From assembly GCF_002250625.1 (NCBI RefSeq), contig NZ_NMVQ01000013.1, positions 1 to 58,088 of the forward strand: a DNA stretch of 58,088 nt, in the 5' to 3' direction. Numbering within the stretch: position 1 is the first letter of the stretch; each line of letters starts with the position of its first letter. Below are positions 36,276 to 46,929 of the stretch, piece by piece. Below the pieces are notes generated by a model. It was not told the origin of the DNA, ran no database searches, and saw only the letters and a list, made by a program, of their open reading frames with translations. The position numbers were made by a program, and so were the translations under genes. This DNA is from Enemella dayhoffiae. GTDB lineage: Bacteria; Actinomycetota; Actinomycetes; Propionibacteriales; Propionibacteriaceae.

Positions 36276-37445
36276 CTACAGCAGCTCGAGGATGGTGGCG
36301 TTGGCCATGCCGCCGCCCTCGCACATGGTCTGCAACCCGTAGCGGGTGCCGGTGTCGCGCATCTCGTGCACCAGCTGGGTCATGATCCGGGCACCGGAGG
36401 CGCCGAGCGGGTGCCCGATGGCGATCGCGCCGCCGTTGGGGTTGAGCCGGGCCGGGTCGGCGCCGGTCTCGGCGAGCCAGGCCAGCGGTACCGGGGCGAA
36501 CGCCTCGTTCACCTCATAGACCCCGATGTCGGCCAGCGTCAGCCCGGACCGCTGCAGCACCTTCGCCGTCGCCGGGATCGGGGCCGACAGCATCATCACC
36601 GGATCATCCCCGGCCAGCACCCCCGTGTGGAACCGCGCAATCGGCGTACACCCCAGCTCGCGCGCCTTCGCCGAGGTCATCAGCAACAGCGCCGCCGAGC
36701 CGTCGGAGATCTGCGAGGCGTTCCCGGCGTGCACGGTGCCACCGTCCTCGGGGGCCTTGAACACCGGCTTCAGCTCCGCCAGCGACTCCACGCTGGTACC
36801 GCGGCGCAGCCCCTCGTCGACCCCCAGTGACCCGCCGTCGGTCAGCGGCACCTCGACCAGCTGCCCGGCCAGCCGCCCGCCGTCGATCGCCGCGGCGAGC
36901 CGGGCGTGCGAGGCGGCCGCGAACTCGTCCTGGGCCTGCCGCGACAGCCCCCAGCGCTCGGCCATCAGTTCCGCGCCGATGCCCTGGTTGAACCCCTTCA
37001 CCCCGAACCGCTCCAGCAGCTCTGGGGTGTTCGGCGAGCCCAGCTCCGGGTCCTTCATGGTGGAGAACATCGGGATCCGGGTCATCGACTCGACCCCACC
37101 GGCCACCACCACGTCGTACGCGCCGGAGATCAGCCCCGCCGCCGCGAAGTGCACCGCCTGCTGGGAGGAGCCGCACTGCCGGTCGATGCTGGTCCCGGGC
37201 ACCGACTCCGGCCAGCCCGCCGCCAGCACCGCGTTGCGGGCGATGTTGCCGGTCTGCTCCCCGACCTGGGAGACGCACCCCCAGATCACGTCGTCGACCA
37301 GCCCGGGGTCCACCCCGGCGCGCTCGGCCAGCGCGTTCAGCACCACCGCCGACAGGCTCACCGGGTGTACGCCGGACAGTGCTCCCTTGCGTCGCCCCAC
37401 CGGGGTGCGGACGGCCTCGACTATGACGGCATCACGATCGCTCAT
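36276..37445 (-). CDS. Thiolase (acetyl-CoA C-acyltransferase)
   Basis: A 389-residue thiolase. Active-site Cys91 in DRQCGSSQQ, the NEAFA motif, His345 in GHPLGASG and Cys375 in MCEGGGM. It cleaves or condenses 3-ketoacyl-CoA; the degradative FadA-type is the best guess from context. The ATG lies 7 bases after TAGCGT. An in-frame upstream extension is an artefact of the divergent gene. Confidence 0.94.
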   Translation of the reverse strand: MSDRDAVIVEAVRTPVGRRKGALSGVHPVSLSAVVLNALAERAGVDPGLVDDVIWGCVSQVGEQTGNIARNAVLAAGWPESVPGTSIDRQCGSSQQAVHFAAAGLISGAYDVVVAGGVESMTRIPMFSTMKDPELGSPNTPELLERFGVKGFNQGIGAELMAERWGLSRQAQDEFAAASHARLAAAIDGGRLAGQLVEVPLTDGGSLGVDEGLRRGTSVESLAELKPVFKAPEDGGTVHAGNASQISDGSAALLLMTSAKARELGCTPIARFHTGVLAGDDPVMMLSAPIPATAKVLQRSGLTLADIGVYEVNEAFAPVPLAWLAETGADPARLNPNGGAIAIGHPLGASGARIMTQLVHEMRDTGTRYGLQTMCEGGGMANATILELL

Positions 37446-37452
37446 GGCCCAC

Positions 37453-37458
37453 ACGCTA
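37453..37458 (-). promoter_or_regulatory. Leaderless -10 hexamer for the thiolase gene
   Basis: TAGCGT on the minus strand, 7 bases before the ATG; divergent from the racemase promoter at 37485. Confidence 0.55.
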
Positions 37459-37484
37459 CCGGCCCGGTCGGGGTGACTCGCTGG

Positions 37485-37490
37485 TAACGT
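37485..37490 (+). promoter_or_regulatory. Candidate -10 for the racemase gene
   Basis: TAACGT, 31 bases before the ATG; the leader carries GAGGAGG. Confidence 0.45.
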
Positions 37491-37521
37491 CCTCCTCGGT
37501 TGCAACAGCGAGGAGGCGACG

Positions 37522-38655
37522 ATGACCGATGGCCCACTGGCCGGGATCCGGGTGGTCGAACTCGCCGGCATCGGCCCTTCGCCGTACGCCTGCCTGGTCC
37601 TTGCCGAGCTGGGTGCCGAGGTGATCCGGGTCGACCGGCCCGGCCCCGGGGTGCTCCCGGTCGGCTCCGGCGGCCTGACCCGGTCCCGACCCAGTGTCGC
37701 CCTCGACCTCAGGACCAGCACCGGACGCGAGGCCGTGCTGCGCCTGGTCGAGCGGGCCGACGTGCTGGTCGAGGGCCTCCGCCCGGGCACCTGCGAACGG
37801 CTCGGTCTCGGCCCCGAGGACTGCCGGACCCGCAATCCGACCTTGGTGTACGCCCGGATGACCGGCTGGGGCCAGTACGGCCCGCTCGCCCACACCGCCG
37901 GGCACGACATCAACTTCGCCGCCGTCGCCGGGGCCCTGCACCTGTGCGGCCCCGCCGAGCGGCCGATCCCGCCGGTCAACCTGGTGGCCGACTTCGGCGG
38001 CGGCAGCCTGTTCCTGGTCACCGGCATCCTGGCGGGTCTGCTGCAGCGGCATCGGACCGGCCGCGGCACCGTGGTCGACGCCGCCATGGTCGACGGGACG
38101 GCCTCGATGACCACGATGCTGCACGGTCTGCTGGCCGACGGTGCCTGGACCGATCGACGGGAGGCCAACTTCGTCGACGGCGGGGCGCCCTTCTACCGCT
38201 GTTACGAGTGCGCGGACGGGCGGTTCGTGGCCGTCGGCGCACTGGAGCCGCAGTTCTTCGCCGTGCTGTGCGAGGGCCTCGGCGTACACCCGGCGACCGA
38301 GCAGAACGACCGCAGCGGCTGGCCGGCCATGACCGCCCGGTTCGCGACCGCCTTCGCCACCCGCACCCGCGACGCGTGGGCCGAGCACTTCGCCGACACC
38401 GACGCCTGCGTCAGCCCCGTGCTGTCGCTGGCCGAGGCGCCGCAGCACCCGCACCTGCAGGCCCGCGGAACCTTCGGCGAGGTCGACGGCCACCCCGCGC
38501 CGCGGATCGCACCCCGCTTCGACGACGCCCCACCACCGGACCCCACACCGGAACCCCGCCGCGGCGCCGACACGCGCGCCGCACTGACCGAATGGGGCTT
38601 CGCCGCCCTCGAGATCGACGCCCTGCTCGACACCGGCGCGGCCCACCAGAACTGA
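37522..38655 (+). CDS. Alpha-methylacyl-CoA racemase (CoA-transferase family III)
   Basis: A 377-residue CaiB/BaiF-fold enzyme. His128 (GHDINF) and Asp157 (VADFGGGS) correspond to the catalytic His126/Asp156 pair of mycobacterial MCR, so it should epimerise 2-methylacyl-CoA esters before beta-oxidation of branched fatty acids or sterol side chains. GAGGAGG lies 6 bases before the ATG. It is followed by an LLM oxidoreductase gene 25 bases away, and the two are likely cotranscribed. Confidence 0.9.
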   Translation: MTDGPLAGIRVVELAGIGPSPYACLVLAELGAEVIRVDRPGPGVLPVGSGGLTRSRPSVALDLRTSTGREAVLRLVERADVLVEGLRPGTCERLGLGPEDCRTRNPTLVYARMTGWGQYGPLAHTAGHDINFAAVAGALHLCGPAERPIPPVNLVADFGGGSLFLVTGILAGLLQRHRTGRGTVVDAAMVDGTASMTTMLHGLLADGAWTDRREANFVDGGAPFYRCYECADGRFVAVGALEPQFFAVLCEGLGVHPATEQNDRSGWPAMTARFATAFATRTRDAWAEHFADTDACVSPVLSLAEAPQHPHLQARGTFGEVDGHPAPRIAPRFDDAPPPDPTPEPRRGADTRAALTEWGFAALEIDALLDTGAAHQN

Positions 38656-38680
38656 ACGAACGGACCAGGAGGACATGGGA

Positions 38681-39733
38681 ATGAAGATCGGAATGCCGAT
38701 CAACTACAGCGGCGAATTTCGCGAGGTCGCCGACGAGCTGCTCGACCACGAGGCGGTCGGGCTCGACCTGGCGATCATGGGGGAGGCGTACAGCTTCGAC
38801 GTGGTCAGCGCCCTCGGCTATCTGGCCGCGCGCACCGAGAAGCTGCGACTCGCCTCGGGCATCCTGAACATCTATTCCCGCACCCCGGCCCTGCTGGCGA
38901 TGACCGCCGCCGGTCTCGACCACATCTCCGACGGCCGGTTCATGCTCGGCATCGGCGCCTCCGGCCCGCAGGTGGTGGAGGGGTTCCACGGCATCCGCTA
39001 CGACGCGCCGCTGGGGCGTACCCGTGAAGTCGCCGAGATCTGTCGCAAGATCTGGCGCCGCGAACCGACCGACTATGCCGGCAAGTACTACAAGCTGCCG
39101 TTGGACGCCGAGCACGGCGGGACCGGGCTGGGCAAGCCGCTGAAGCTGATCAACCACCCGCTGCGCGACCGGATCCCGATGCTGCTCGCCGCGATCGGGC
39201 CGAAGAACACCGCGCTCGCCGCCGAACTGTTCGAGGCCTGGCAGCCGGTGCTGTTCCTGCCCGAGGGCGCCCAGGCCGCCTTCGGTGACGCGCTCGCCAA
39301 GGGCCGCGCCAAGCGCGACCCCGAGCTCGGCGAGCTGCAGATCCTGGTCGACAGCGTCGCCTGCATCACCACCGACGAGCGGATGCGCGAGGCGGTCCTG
39401 CAGCGGGTGCGCCAGCACGTCGCCCTCTATGTGGGCGGCATGGGGGCGCGCGGGAAGAATTTCTACAACGAGCTCGCCGTGCGTTACGGGTACGCCGACG
39501 CCGCCGCCGAGATCCAGGACCGCTACCTTGGCGGGGACAAGGTCGGCGCGGCTGCGGCCATCCCCGACGAGCTGATCGAGGGGCTCGCCCTGGTCGGCGA
39601 CGCCGACCACGTCGCCCGCCGGGTCAAGGCATTCGCCGACGCCGGGGTGAGCACCCTCAACGTGCAGGCCGTGGCCGCCGACCGCCGGGGCCGGGTCGAG
39701 ACGATCGAGGCGCTCGTCGCGATGGCCGGCTGA
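38681..39733 (+). CDS. F420-dependent LLM-class oxidoreductase (TIGR03559 group)
   Basis: A 350-residue luciferase-like TIM-barrel protein beginning MKIGMPINYSGEF, with SGILNIYSRTPALLAMTAAGLDHISDGRFMLGIGASGPQVVEGFHG and LGKPLKLINHPLRDRIPMLLAAIGPKN. This group uses F420 in actinobacteria; the substrate is unknown but the acyl-CoA setting suggests a lipid or sterol-like compound. The second ATG is chosen because AGGAGG is 8 bases before it, against 2 bases for the ATG at 38675. Confidence 0.88.
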   Translation: MKIGMPINYSGEFREVADELLDHEAVGLDLAIMGEAYSFDVVSALGYLAARTEKLRLASGILNIYSRTPALLAMTAAGLDHISDGRFMLGIGASGPQVVEGFHGIRYDAPLGRTREVAEICRKIWRREPTDYAGKYYKLPLDAEHGGTGLGKPLKLINHPLRDRIPMLLAAIGPKNTALAAELFEAWQPVLFLPEGAQAAFGDALAKGRAKRDPELGELQILVDSVACITTDERMREAVLQRVRQHVALYVGGMGARGKNFYNELAVRYGYADAAAEIQDRYLGGDKVGAAAAIPDELIEGLALVGDADHVARRVKAFADAGVSTLNVQAVAADRRGRVETIEALVAMAG

Positions 39734-39810
39734 CCGGTTGCCCTGACGGGGCGCGGGGGCTGTGGCAGGCTGACCGGCGAGGACGACGCGGGCTGGCGAA
39801 GGAGCAGGCG

Positions 39811-40587
39811 ATGGCACTGGTGGACTACGAGTACGCCGACGGGGCGGCCTGGCTGACCCTGGACAACCCCGACGCCGGCAACGCGATCACCTTCGAGTCC
39901 ACCGCCGAGCTGGCGGCCGCGGTACGCCGGGCCGAACGAGACGGCGCCCGGGTGATCGTGCTGCGCAGCACCGGCCGCTTCTTCTCCGTCGGCGGCGACC
40001 TGGCCGGCTTCGCCCAGGCCGAGGACATGCCCGCCCACATGGACGACCTGGCCACCGCCATCCACCGCGTCATCGCCGGCCTGCAGCGCAACGACGCCGT
40101 CGTGGTCACCGTGGTGCAGGGGCCGGCCGCCGGGATCGGCTTCCCGCTGGCCGCCGCCGGTGACCTGGTGCTCGCCTCCGACAGGGCGAAGTTCACCCTC
40201 GGCTACACCAAGGTCGGGCTGGCCGGCGACGGCGGCACCGGCCTGCTCACCCGCACCCTCGGGTTGCACCGCACCCTGCGGCTGGCCCTGCTGAACGACC
40301 TGGTCGGCGCGGAGGAGGCGTACGCCGCAGGCCTGGTCGCCCGGGTGTTCCCGGCCGACGAGCTGGACGCGAAAGTGCGCGAACTGGTCGCTGGACTGGC
40401 CGCCGGATCGGCCACCGCCCAGGCCGCCGCCAAGCACCTGATTCGCGCCGCGGCCGGTGACGACGTCGAGGCACGACTCGCCGCCGAGGCGCGGGCGATG
40501 ACGAGCGCCGCCGGCACCCCCGACGCGGTTGAGGGGATCGACGCGTTCCTCGGCAAGCGGCCCGCGAAGTTCGGCGGCGACGCGTGA
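39811..40587 (+). CDS. Enoyl-CoA hydratase/isomerase family protein (PaaG-like)
   Basis: A 258-residue crotonase. Oxyanion-hole segments FFSVGGDL (57-64) and GPAAGIG (104-110). The catalytic region reads GYTKVGLAGDGGTGLL: the hydratase Glu pair is absent and Asp140 stands where PaaG-type isomerases keep their catalytic Asp. Isomerase activity is therefore likelier than hydration. AAGGAG lies 7 bases before the ATG. It overlaps folP2 by GTGA. Confidence 0.85.
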   Translation: MALVDYEYADGAAWLTLDNPDAGNAITFESTAELAAAVRRAERDGARVIVLRSTGRFFSVGGDLAGFAQAEDMPAHMDDLATAIHRVIAGLQRNDAVVVTVVQGPAAGIGFPLAAAGDLVLASDRAKFTLGYTKVGLAGDGGTGLLTRTLGLHRTLRLALLNDLVGAEEAYAAGLVARVFPADELDAKVRELVAGLAAGSATAQAAAKHLIRAAAGDDVEARLAAEARAMTSAAGTPDAVEGIDAFLGKRPAKFGGDA

Positions 40588-41468
40588 GCGAGCCCCCCGC
40601 GGAGGTGCTGTTCAAGCTGGGGCGTCACTCCTATCACCGTTCTGCGCGGTTGGTGATGGCGATCATCAACCGCACCCCCGACTCGTTCTATGACAAGGGT
40701 GCCACCTGGGCCGCCGACGCCGCCTTCGACCGGGTCGCGCAGGTGGTCGACCAGGGCGCCGACCTGGTCGACATCGGCGGGATCAAGGCCGCCCCCGGCG
40801 CCGAGATCGACGTCGAGGAGGAGTCGCGCCGGGTGGTCGACTTCGTCGCCCGCGTGCGCTCGGCCTACCCGGACCTGGTGATCAGCGTCGACACGTGGCG
40901 GGCCGAGGTCGGCCGCCGGGTGTGCGCCGCGGGGGCCGACCTGCTGAACGACGCCTGGGGTGGGGCCGATCCGGCGCTCGCGGAGGTGGCCGCCGAACAT
41001 GACGTGGCGATGGTGTGCACCCACACCAACTCGGTCACCCCGAGGACCCGGCCGCACCGGATCGAATATGACGACGTGGTCGCCGCCGCGGTGGAGTCGA
41101 CGGTCGGCCAGGCCGAACGGGCGGTGGCCCTCGGGGTGGACCGGCAGCGGCTGCTGATCGACCCGGCGCACGACTTCGGCAAGAACTCGTTCCACTCGGT
41201 CGAGCTGACCCGGCGCCTCGACGAACTGGTCGGCACCGGCTGGCCGGTGCTGGTGTCGCTGTCCAACAAGGACTTCGTCGGGGAGTCGCTGGACCGCCCG
41301 GTGAACGAGCGGCTCATCGGCACCCTGGCCACCACCGCCATCTCGGCCTGGCACGGCGCCCACGTCTACCGCGTGCACGAGGTGGCCGAGACCCGGCAGG
41401 TGCTGGACATGGTGTCGGTGATCGCGGGCGAGCGGCCGCTGGCCCGGGCCGTGCGGGGGGTGTCGTGA
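40584..41468 (+). CDS. folP2: Dihydropteroate synthase paralogue FolP2
   Basis: A 294-residue TIM-barrel protein of the DHPS family: VMAIINRTPDSFYDKGATW, VDIGGIKAAPGAEIDVEEES, VISVDTWRAEV, LLNDAWGG, LLIDPAHDFGKNSFHS and SLSNKDFVGE. It matches mycobacterial FolP2 almost motif for motif. The pABA/sulfonamide loop GGESTRPG of true DHPS is replaced by GGIKAAPG. M. tuberculosis FolP2 lacks detectable DHPS activity, so the reaction is unknown. It is coupled by GTGA to genes on both sides. Confidence 0.9.
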   Translation: MSEPPAEVLFKLGRHSYHRSARLVMAIINRTPDSFYDKGATWAADAAFDRVAQVVDQGADLVDIGGIKAAPGAEIDVEEESRRVVDFVARVRSAYPDLVISVDTWRAEVGRRVCAAGADLLNDAWGGADPALAEVAAEHDVAMVCTHTNSVTPRTRPHRIEYDDVVAAAVESTVGQAERAVALGVDRQRLLIDPAHDFGKNSFHSVELTRRLDELVGTGWPVLVSLSNKDFVGESLDRPVNERLIGTLATTAISAWHGAHVYRVHEVAETRQVLDMVSVIAGERPLARAVRGVS

Positions 41469-42085
41469 TCGAGCACGTGCTGTTCTGGCCGCACCCGCCG
41501 CTGCTGCTGGCCGAGTACGCCTCCCTGGCCGACCCCGGCGCGGGGGTACGCCGAGCCGCGCTCGCGCTGCTGGACGGCCTCGACCCGGCGGCCCGGGTGG
41601 TGGTGCTCACCGACGCCCCGGAGTGGCCGTCGACCCGGCGTACGCCGCTGGGGGAGCGGGTCGCCCGGGAGCTCCTGGCCCGGGTCGGACGCGAACCGGC
41701 CGCGGTGCTCGCCGTGGCCGAGAACGCCGACACGGCGACCGTCGAGGCGGCGGCCGAGCGGGTGCGGGCGGCCACCACGGACGCATCGGTGCTGCTGGTG
41801 CTCGGTGACGGCTCGGCCCGGCGCGGGCTGAAGGCACCGGGGCACCTGGACGAGCGGGCCGCCCCCTTGGACGGGGCCATCGGTGAGGTGCTGGCCGCCG
41901 CCGACCCGGCCGGGCTGCGCGCCCTCGACACCGCACTGTGCGCCGAGCTGATGGTGGCCGGCCGGGCGCCCTGGCAGGTGGCCGGCGCGGTGCTGGCGGG
42001 GCAGCGCTGGCGGGCCGACCGGGTCGGCTTCGACGACCCGTTCGGGGTCGGCTATCACCTGGCGCGGTGGACGTGCGCCGACTGA
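41465..42085 (+). CDS. LigB-like (class III extradiol dioxygenase subunit B fold) protein
   Basis: A 206-residue protein with the actinobacterial LigB-like pattern: WPHPPLLLAEYASL at the start, LLVLGDGSARRGLKAPGHLDERAAPLD in the middle, and FDDPFGVGYHLARW at the end. His11 of HPP may be a metal ligand, but a full dioxygenase site is not evident. Function unknown. It overlaps folP2 by GTGA and the next gene by 19 bases. Confidence 0.75.
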   Translation: MIEHVLFWPHPPLLLAEYASLADPGAGVRRAALALLDGLDPAARVVVLTDAPEWPSTRRTPLGERVARELLARVGREPAAVLAVAENADTATVEAAAERVRAATTDASVLLVLGDGSARRGLKAPGHLDERAAPLDGAIGEVLAAADPAGLRALDTALCAELMVAGRAPWQVAGAVLAGQRWRADRVGFDDPFGVGYHLARWTCAD

Positions 42086-42783
42086 TCGGCCCCGACGGGC
42101 TGCCCGAGCTGCTTGACGACCGGGCCCTCGCCGAGGCGTACGCCTGGACCGAGGGAGTGCGCGCTTCGATGCTGACCACCCTCGACGGGGTCGTCGCCGG
42201 ATCCGACGGGCGCAGCGGATCATTGGGTGGTGCCGCCGATCGCACCGTCTATCGGCTCAACCGCAGCCTGGCCGAGGCGATCGTGGTCGGCGCCGGGACC
42301 GCCCGCACCGAGGCGTACGGTCTGCCGGCCGAAGGACAGCTGCTGGTGCTGGTCAGCCGCCGCGGGGAACTGCCGGAGCGGCTGGCCGCCGAGGCCGTCG
42401 ACCGGCCCGGCCGGGTGGTGCTCGCGGCCGGCTCCGACGCCGACACCAGCCACGCCGAACGGGTGCTGGGTGCCGAGCAGGTCTGGCGGTTCGACACCCC
42501 GACCGTCCCGCCGCAGCCGCTTCGGGACCGGCTGCTGGCCGCCGGCCGGCGGCGGATCCTGCACGAGGGCGGCCCCTCGCTGCTCGCCCACTGGCTGGCC
42601 GCCGGGCTGGTCGACGAGCTGTGCCTGACCGTGGCGCCCCGACTGGTCGGTGAGGGCGTACGCCTGATGGACGGACCGGTGGGTGACCCGCGGCTGCGAC
42701 CGCTGCTGCTGCTGGAGTCGGAGGGCTCGCTGCTCGGGCGCTGGGCGGTCCGGGTCACGGCTGCGTCACGGACTGGCCACTGA
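42067..42783 (+). CDS. RibD C-terminal/dihydrofolate-reductase-fold reductase
   Basis: A 238-residue DHFR-like NADPH enzyme: SMLTTLDGVVAGSDGRSG near the N-terminus, AIVVGAGTARTEAYG, RRILHEGGPSLLAHWLAAGLVDELCLTVAPRLVGEG and the C-terminal strand pair. It resembles Rv2671, a pyrimidine-reductase-like protein that can provide DHFR activity in mycobacteria. Riboflavin or folate/pterin reduction is possible. It starts inside the preceding gene (GTG 42067, or 42073), so translation is coupled in a folP2-LigB-RibD unit. Confidence 0.85.
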   Translation: MDVRRLIGPDGLPELLDDRALAEAYAWTEGVRASMLTTLDGVVAGSDGRSGSLGGAADRTVYRLNRSLAEAIVVGAGTARTEAYGLPAEGQLLVLVSRRGELPERLAAEAVDRPGRVVLAAGSDADTSHAERVLGAEQVWRFDTPTVPPQPLRDRLLAAGRRRILHEGGPSLLAHWLAAGLVDELCLTVAPRLVGEGVRLMDGPVGDPRLRPLLLLESEGSLLGRWAVRVTAASRTGH

Positions 42784-42818
42784 GCGTCCGACGGGTCAGC
42801 AACGTCAGGGAAGTGCGA

Positions 42819-42824
42819 TACTGT
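42819..42824 (+). promoter_or_regulatory. Candidate -10 for the cta operon
   Basis: TACTGT preceded by GCGA, 73 bases before the ctaC GTG. Confidence 0.4.
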
Positions 42825-42896
42825 GGCACACGTCTGGCCCCATCCCCCCGAGGGGCCGACGAGGTACCGGGTGGACAACCCCAGGAAGGGCGTGAC

Positions 42897-43738
42897 GTGA
42901 GTCTGTTGAGGGCGAATCCTCGGCGCCGTAAGCGGCTGGTCGGAGCGGGACTGCTCGGCCTGACCGTCGCCGGCCTGAGCGGCTGTTCGGCCACCGGGCC
43001 GGGCCGTGGACACCTGTTTGGGCTGCCGGACCCGACCACCGAGCAGGCGCCGCACATCGGCAACCTGTGGGTGGGTTCCTGGATCGCCTGCCTGGTGGTC
43101 GGTGCCATCGTCTGGGGTCTGATGTTCTGGGCGTTCGCCCGCTATCGCCGCCGGCACAGCAACGAGGTGCCGCGCCAGACCCGGTACAACTTGCCGATGG
43201 AGATCATGTACACGGTGGTCCCGTTCCTGATCATCGGCGTGCTGTTCTTCTACACCGTCCAGGCCCAGGACAAGGTGCTCGCCAGCGCCCAGCCGACCCC
43301 GAGCACGCACACCGTCAAGGTGGTCGGGCAGAAGTGGTCGTGGACGTTCAACTATGCCAACGAGCAGGTCTGGGACGCCGGCACCATCGAGAAGACCCCC
43401 GACCTCTACCTGCCGGTCAACGAGACCACCACCTTCGAGCTGCACAGCCCCGATGTGATCCACTCCTTCTGGGTGCCGTCGTTCTACATGAAGATGGACG
43501 TGATCCCCGGGCGTACCAACACCTTCCAGGTGACCCCCAACAAGGAGGGGGTGTTCGCCGGCAAGTGCGCCGAACTGTGCGGCACCTACCACTCGGCGAT
43601 GCTGTTCAACCTGCACGTGGTGCCCCGCGCGGAGTTCGACCGCAAGATGGCCGAGCTGAAGAGCCGGGGCCAGACCGGGGAAAACCTCGGCTCCCAGGGT
43701 GCCAACCAGTTGGCCCGAGCAAAGAAGGAGGGTGAGTG

Positions 43739-43739
<1 letters not shown>
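42897..43739 (+). CDS. ctaC: Cytochrome c oxidase subunit II
   Basis: A 280-residue CuA subunit of the aa3 oxidase. The lipoprotein-type signal ends LSGC (Cys30); two transmembrane helices follow (about 58-82 and 103-124) and then the periplasmic cupredoxin with the CuA ligands [12 protein letters not shown] (two Cys, His, Met) and the upstream His in VIHSFW. The GTG is chosen because AGGAAGGG lies 8 bases before it. Next gene ctaD overlaps by one base. Confidence 0.97.
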
Positions 43740-45522
<1,783 letters not shown>

Positions 45523-45526
<4 letters not shown>

Positions 45527-45936
45527 GGACCGAGTACAAGATCTACCTGCCGTTGGGCCTGTTCTTCGTCGTCTGCACCGTCGCCTACTGGTTCTTCGGT
45601 CGGGTCGACGGCGGCCGGATCGAGTGGGTCGGCATCGCCGCGCTGGCGCTGACCGCGCTGATGGTTTTCCAGATCGGTTTCTACCTCTACTTCACCGCCC
45701 GCAAGATGGACCTGCGGCCCGAGGACCGGGCCGACGGGGAGGTCACCGAGGGCGCCGGCGACATGGGCTTCTTCCCGCCGCGCAGCATCTGGCCGTTCTG
45801 GGCCGCGGTCACCGCGGGCCTGGTGTTCCTCGGTCCGGTCTTCGGCTGGTGGTTGACCGTGCTCGGCGTCGGATTCGGCGCCCTGGCCCTGGCCGGCTGG
45901 ATCTACCAGTACTACCGCGGCGACTACCAGCACTGA
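45523..45936 (+). CDS. ctaF: Cytochrome c oxidase subunit IV (CtaF)
   Basis: A 137-residue actinobacterial subunit with four helices (about 7-25, 38-57, 90-107, 109-127) and the connecting loop [31 protein letters not shown] typical of CtaF. Overlaps ctaD by GTGA. CtaE and the bc1 genes are not in this window. Confidence 0.93.
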
Positions 45937-45946
45937 GCCGCGGCCG

Positions 45947-46636
45947 GTGCGACTGCTGGAGATCCACCGCTATCCGGTGAAATCGATGGGCGGTGAGTCG
46001 CTCGCCGAGGTCGAGATCGACGGTCGGGGACTGGTCGGCGATCGCTGGTTCGCGGTGGTGGACGCCGAGGGACACCTCGCCTCGGGCAAGAACACCCGCC
46101 GCTTCCGCCGCCACGACGCGGTGTTCGACTTCGCCGCCACGACCGGCTCCGACGGGGTTCGGGTAGGCCGCGCCGACGGCGACGAGTCCTGGCCGGTCAC
46201 CGATCCCGCGCTGCCCGAACGCCTGAGCGGAGCGTTCGGCGTACCGGTCTCGATCCGGGCCGAGGACGCGGTCCCCCATCAGGACGCGGGTCAGCTCAGC
46301 CTGGTCGGGACGGCCTCGCTGGCCTGGTGCGCCGAGCGCTGGGGCGGCAGCCCGGACCCGCGACGGATCCGGGCGAACCTCGTGGTCGAGACCGACGAAC
46401 CGTTCGTGGAGGACGGCTGGGTCGGCCGGCAGGTCGAGATCGGCTCGAGCGTGCTGCGGGTGGTCGGCCAGGTCCCGCGCTGCCGGATGATCGACCTGGA
46501 CCAGGACGGGGTGGTTGCCGGGGTCGGCTGGCTGCGTCCGCTGGGGCAGGAACGGGGCACCAACCTGGCGGTGTACGCCGACGTCGCCGAGCCCGGTCGG
46601 CTGGCGATCGGGGACGAGGTGCGGCTGAACGGGTGA
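45947..46636 (+). CDS. MOSC domain protein (YcbX/mARC-like)
   Basis: A 229-residue protein with the N-terminal beta barrel (RLLEIHRYPVKSMGGESLAEVEIDGRGLVGDRWFAV) and a MOSC core with the conserved Cys in QVPRCRMIDLDQDG and the end GRLAIGDEVRLNG. MOSC proteins carry molybdenum cofactor as reductases or sulfur carriers. Its place directly before a molybdenum-hydroxylase cluster suggests a cofactor-linked role, though it starts only 10 bases after ctaF and may be transcribed with the oxidase. Confidence 0.9.
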   Translation: MRLLEIHRYPVKSMGGESLAEVEIDGRGLVGDRWFAVVDAEGHLASGKNTRRFRRHDAVFDFAATTGSDGVRVGRADGDESWPVTDPALPERLSGAFGVPVSIRAEDAVPHQDAGQLSLVGTASLAWCAERWGGSPDPRRIRANLVVETDEPFVEDGWVGRQVEIGSSVLRVVGQVPRCRMIDLDQDGVVAGVGWLRPLGQERGTNLAVYADVAEPGRLAIGDEVRLNG

Positions 46637-46917
46637 GTGTCAGAGGGTCTACCCCGGCCGACGTCGCCGGGGCCCTGCACGGGGAGCGGCTGATCCAGAT
46701 GGGTGCCGACGGCACTCCCGCGTGCCGGAGTTCCTCACGTTGGAGCTGGGCCCGGCATTGGCCCTGTCACCGCAGGCAGCGTTGGGCCTGGTCGGGGATG
46801 TGCTCGACCTGCGGCACCGGCACCCGCGGTTGTGGTCGGCGGTGATCGGGGACTGGTGCAGGTCTGGGTCCACGCGGACCCCGCCGGGCGGCGGCACAGC
46901 CTGCCCACACGACGCCG
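46633..46917 (+). pseudogene. Remnant of a DUF222/HNH endonuclease-type gene, frameshifted
   Basis: No single frame is open. One frame reads TPADVAGALHGERLIQMGADGTPA, a second continues PEFLTLELGPALALSPQAALGLVGDVLDLRHRHPRLWSAVIGDW, and a third reads VQVWVHADPAGRRHSLPTRR. Joined, these resemble the DUF222 domain of actinobacterial HNH endonucleases (DALDLRHRLPRLW pattern). Only this ~95-residue piece remains, without the HNH part. The MoxR promoter lies at its end. Confidence 0.5.
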
Positions 46918-46923
46918 TAGGCT
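46918..46923 (+). promoter_or_regulatory. Leaderless -10 hexamer for the MoxR gene
   Basis: TAGGCT, 6 bases before the ATG at 46930. This marks a transcription start for the molybdenum-hydroxylase maturation genes, separate from the cta operon. Confidence 0.6.
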
Positions 46924-46929
46924 GCGGCC

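Noticed and set aside
40584-41468. Ordinary dihydropteroate synthase (folP1)
   Set aside because: The pABA-binding GGESTRPG loop is replaced by GGIKAAPG, and the sequence follows FolP2 throughout.
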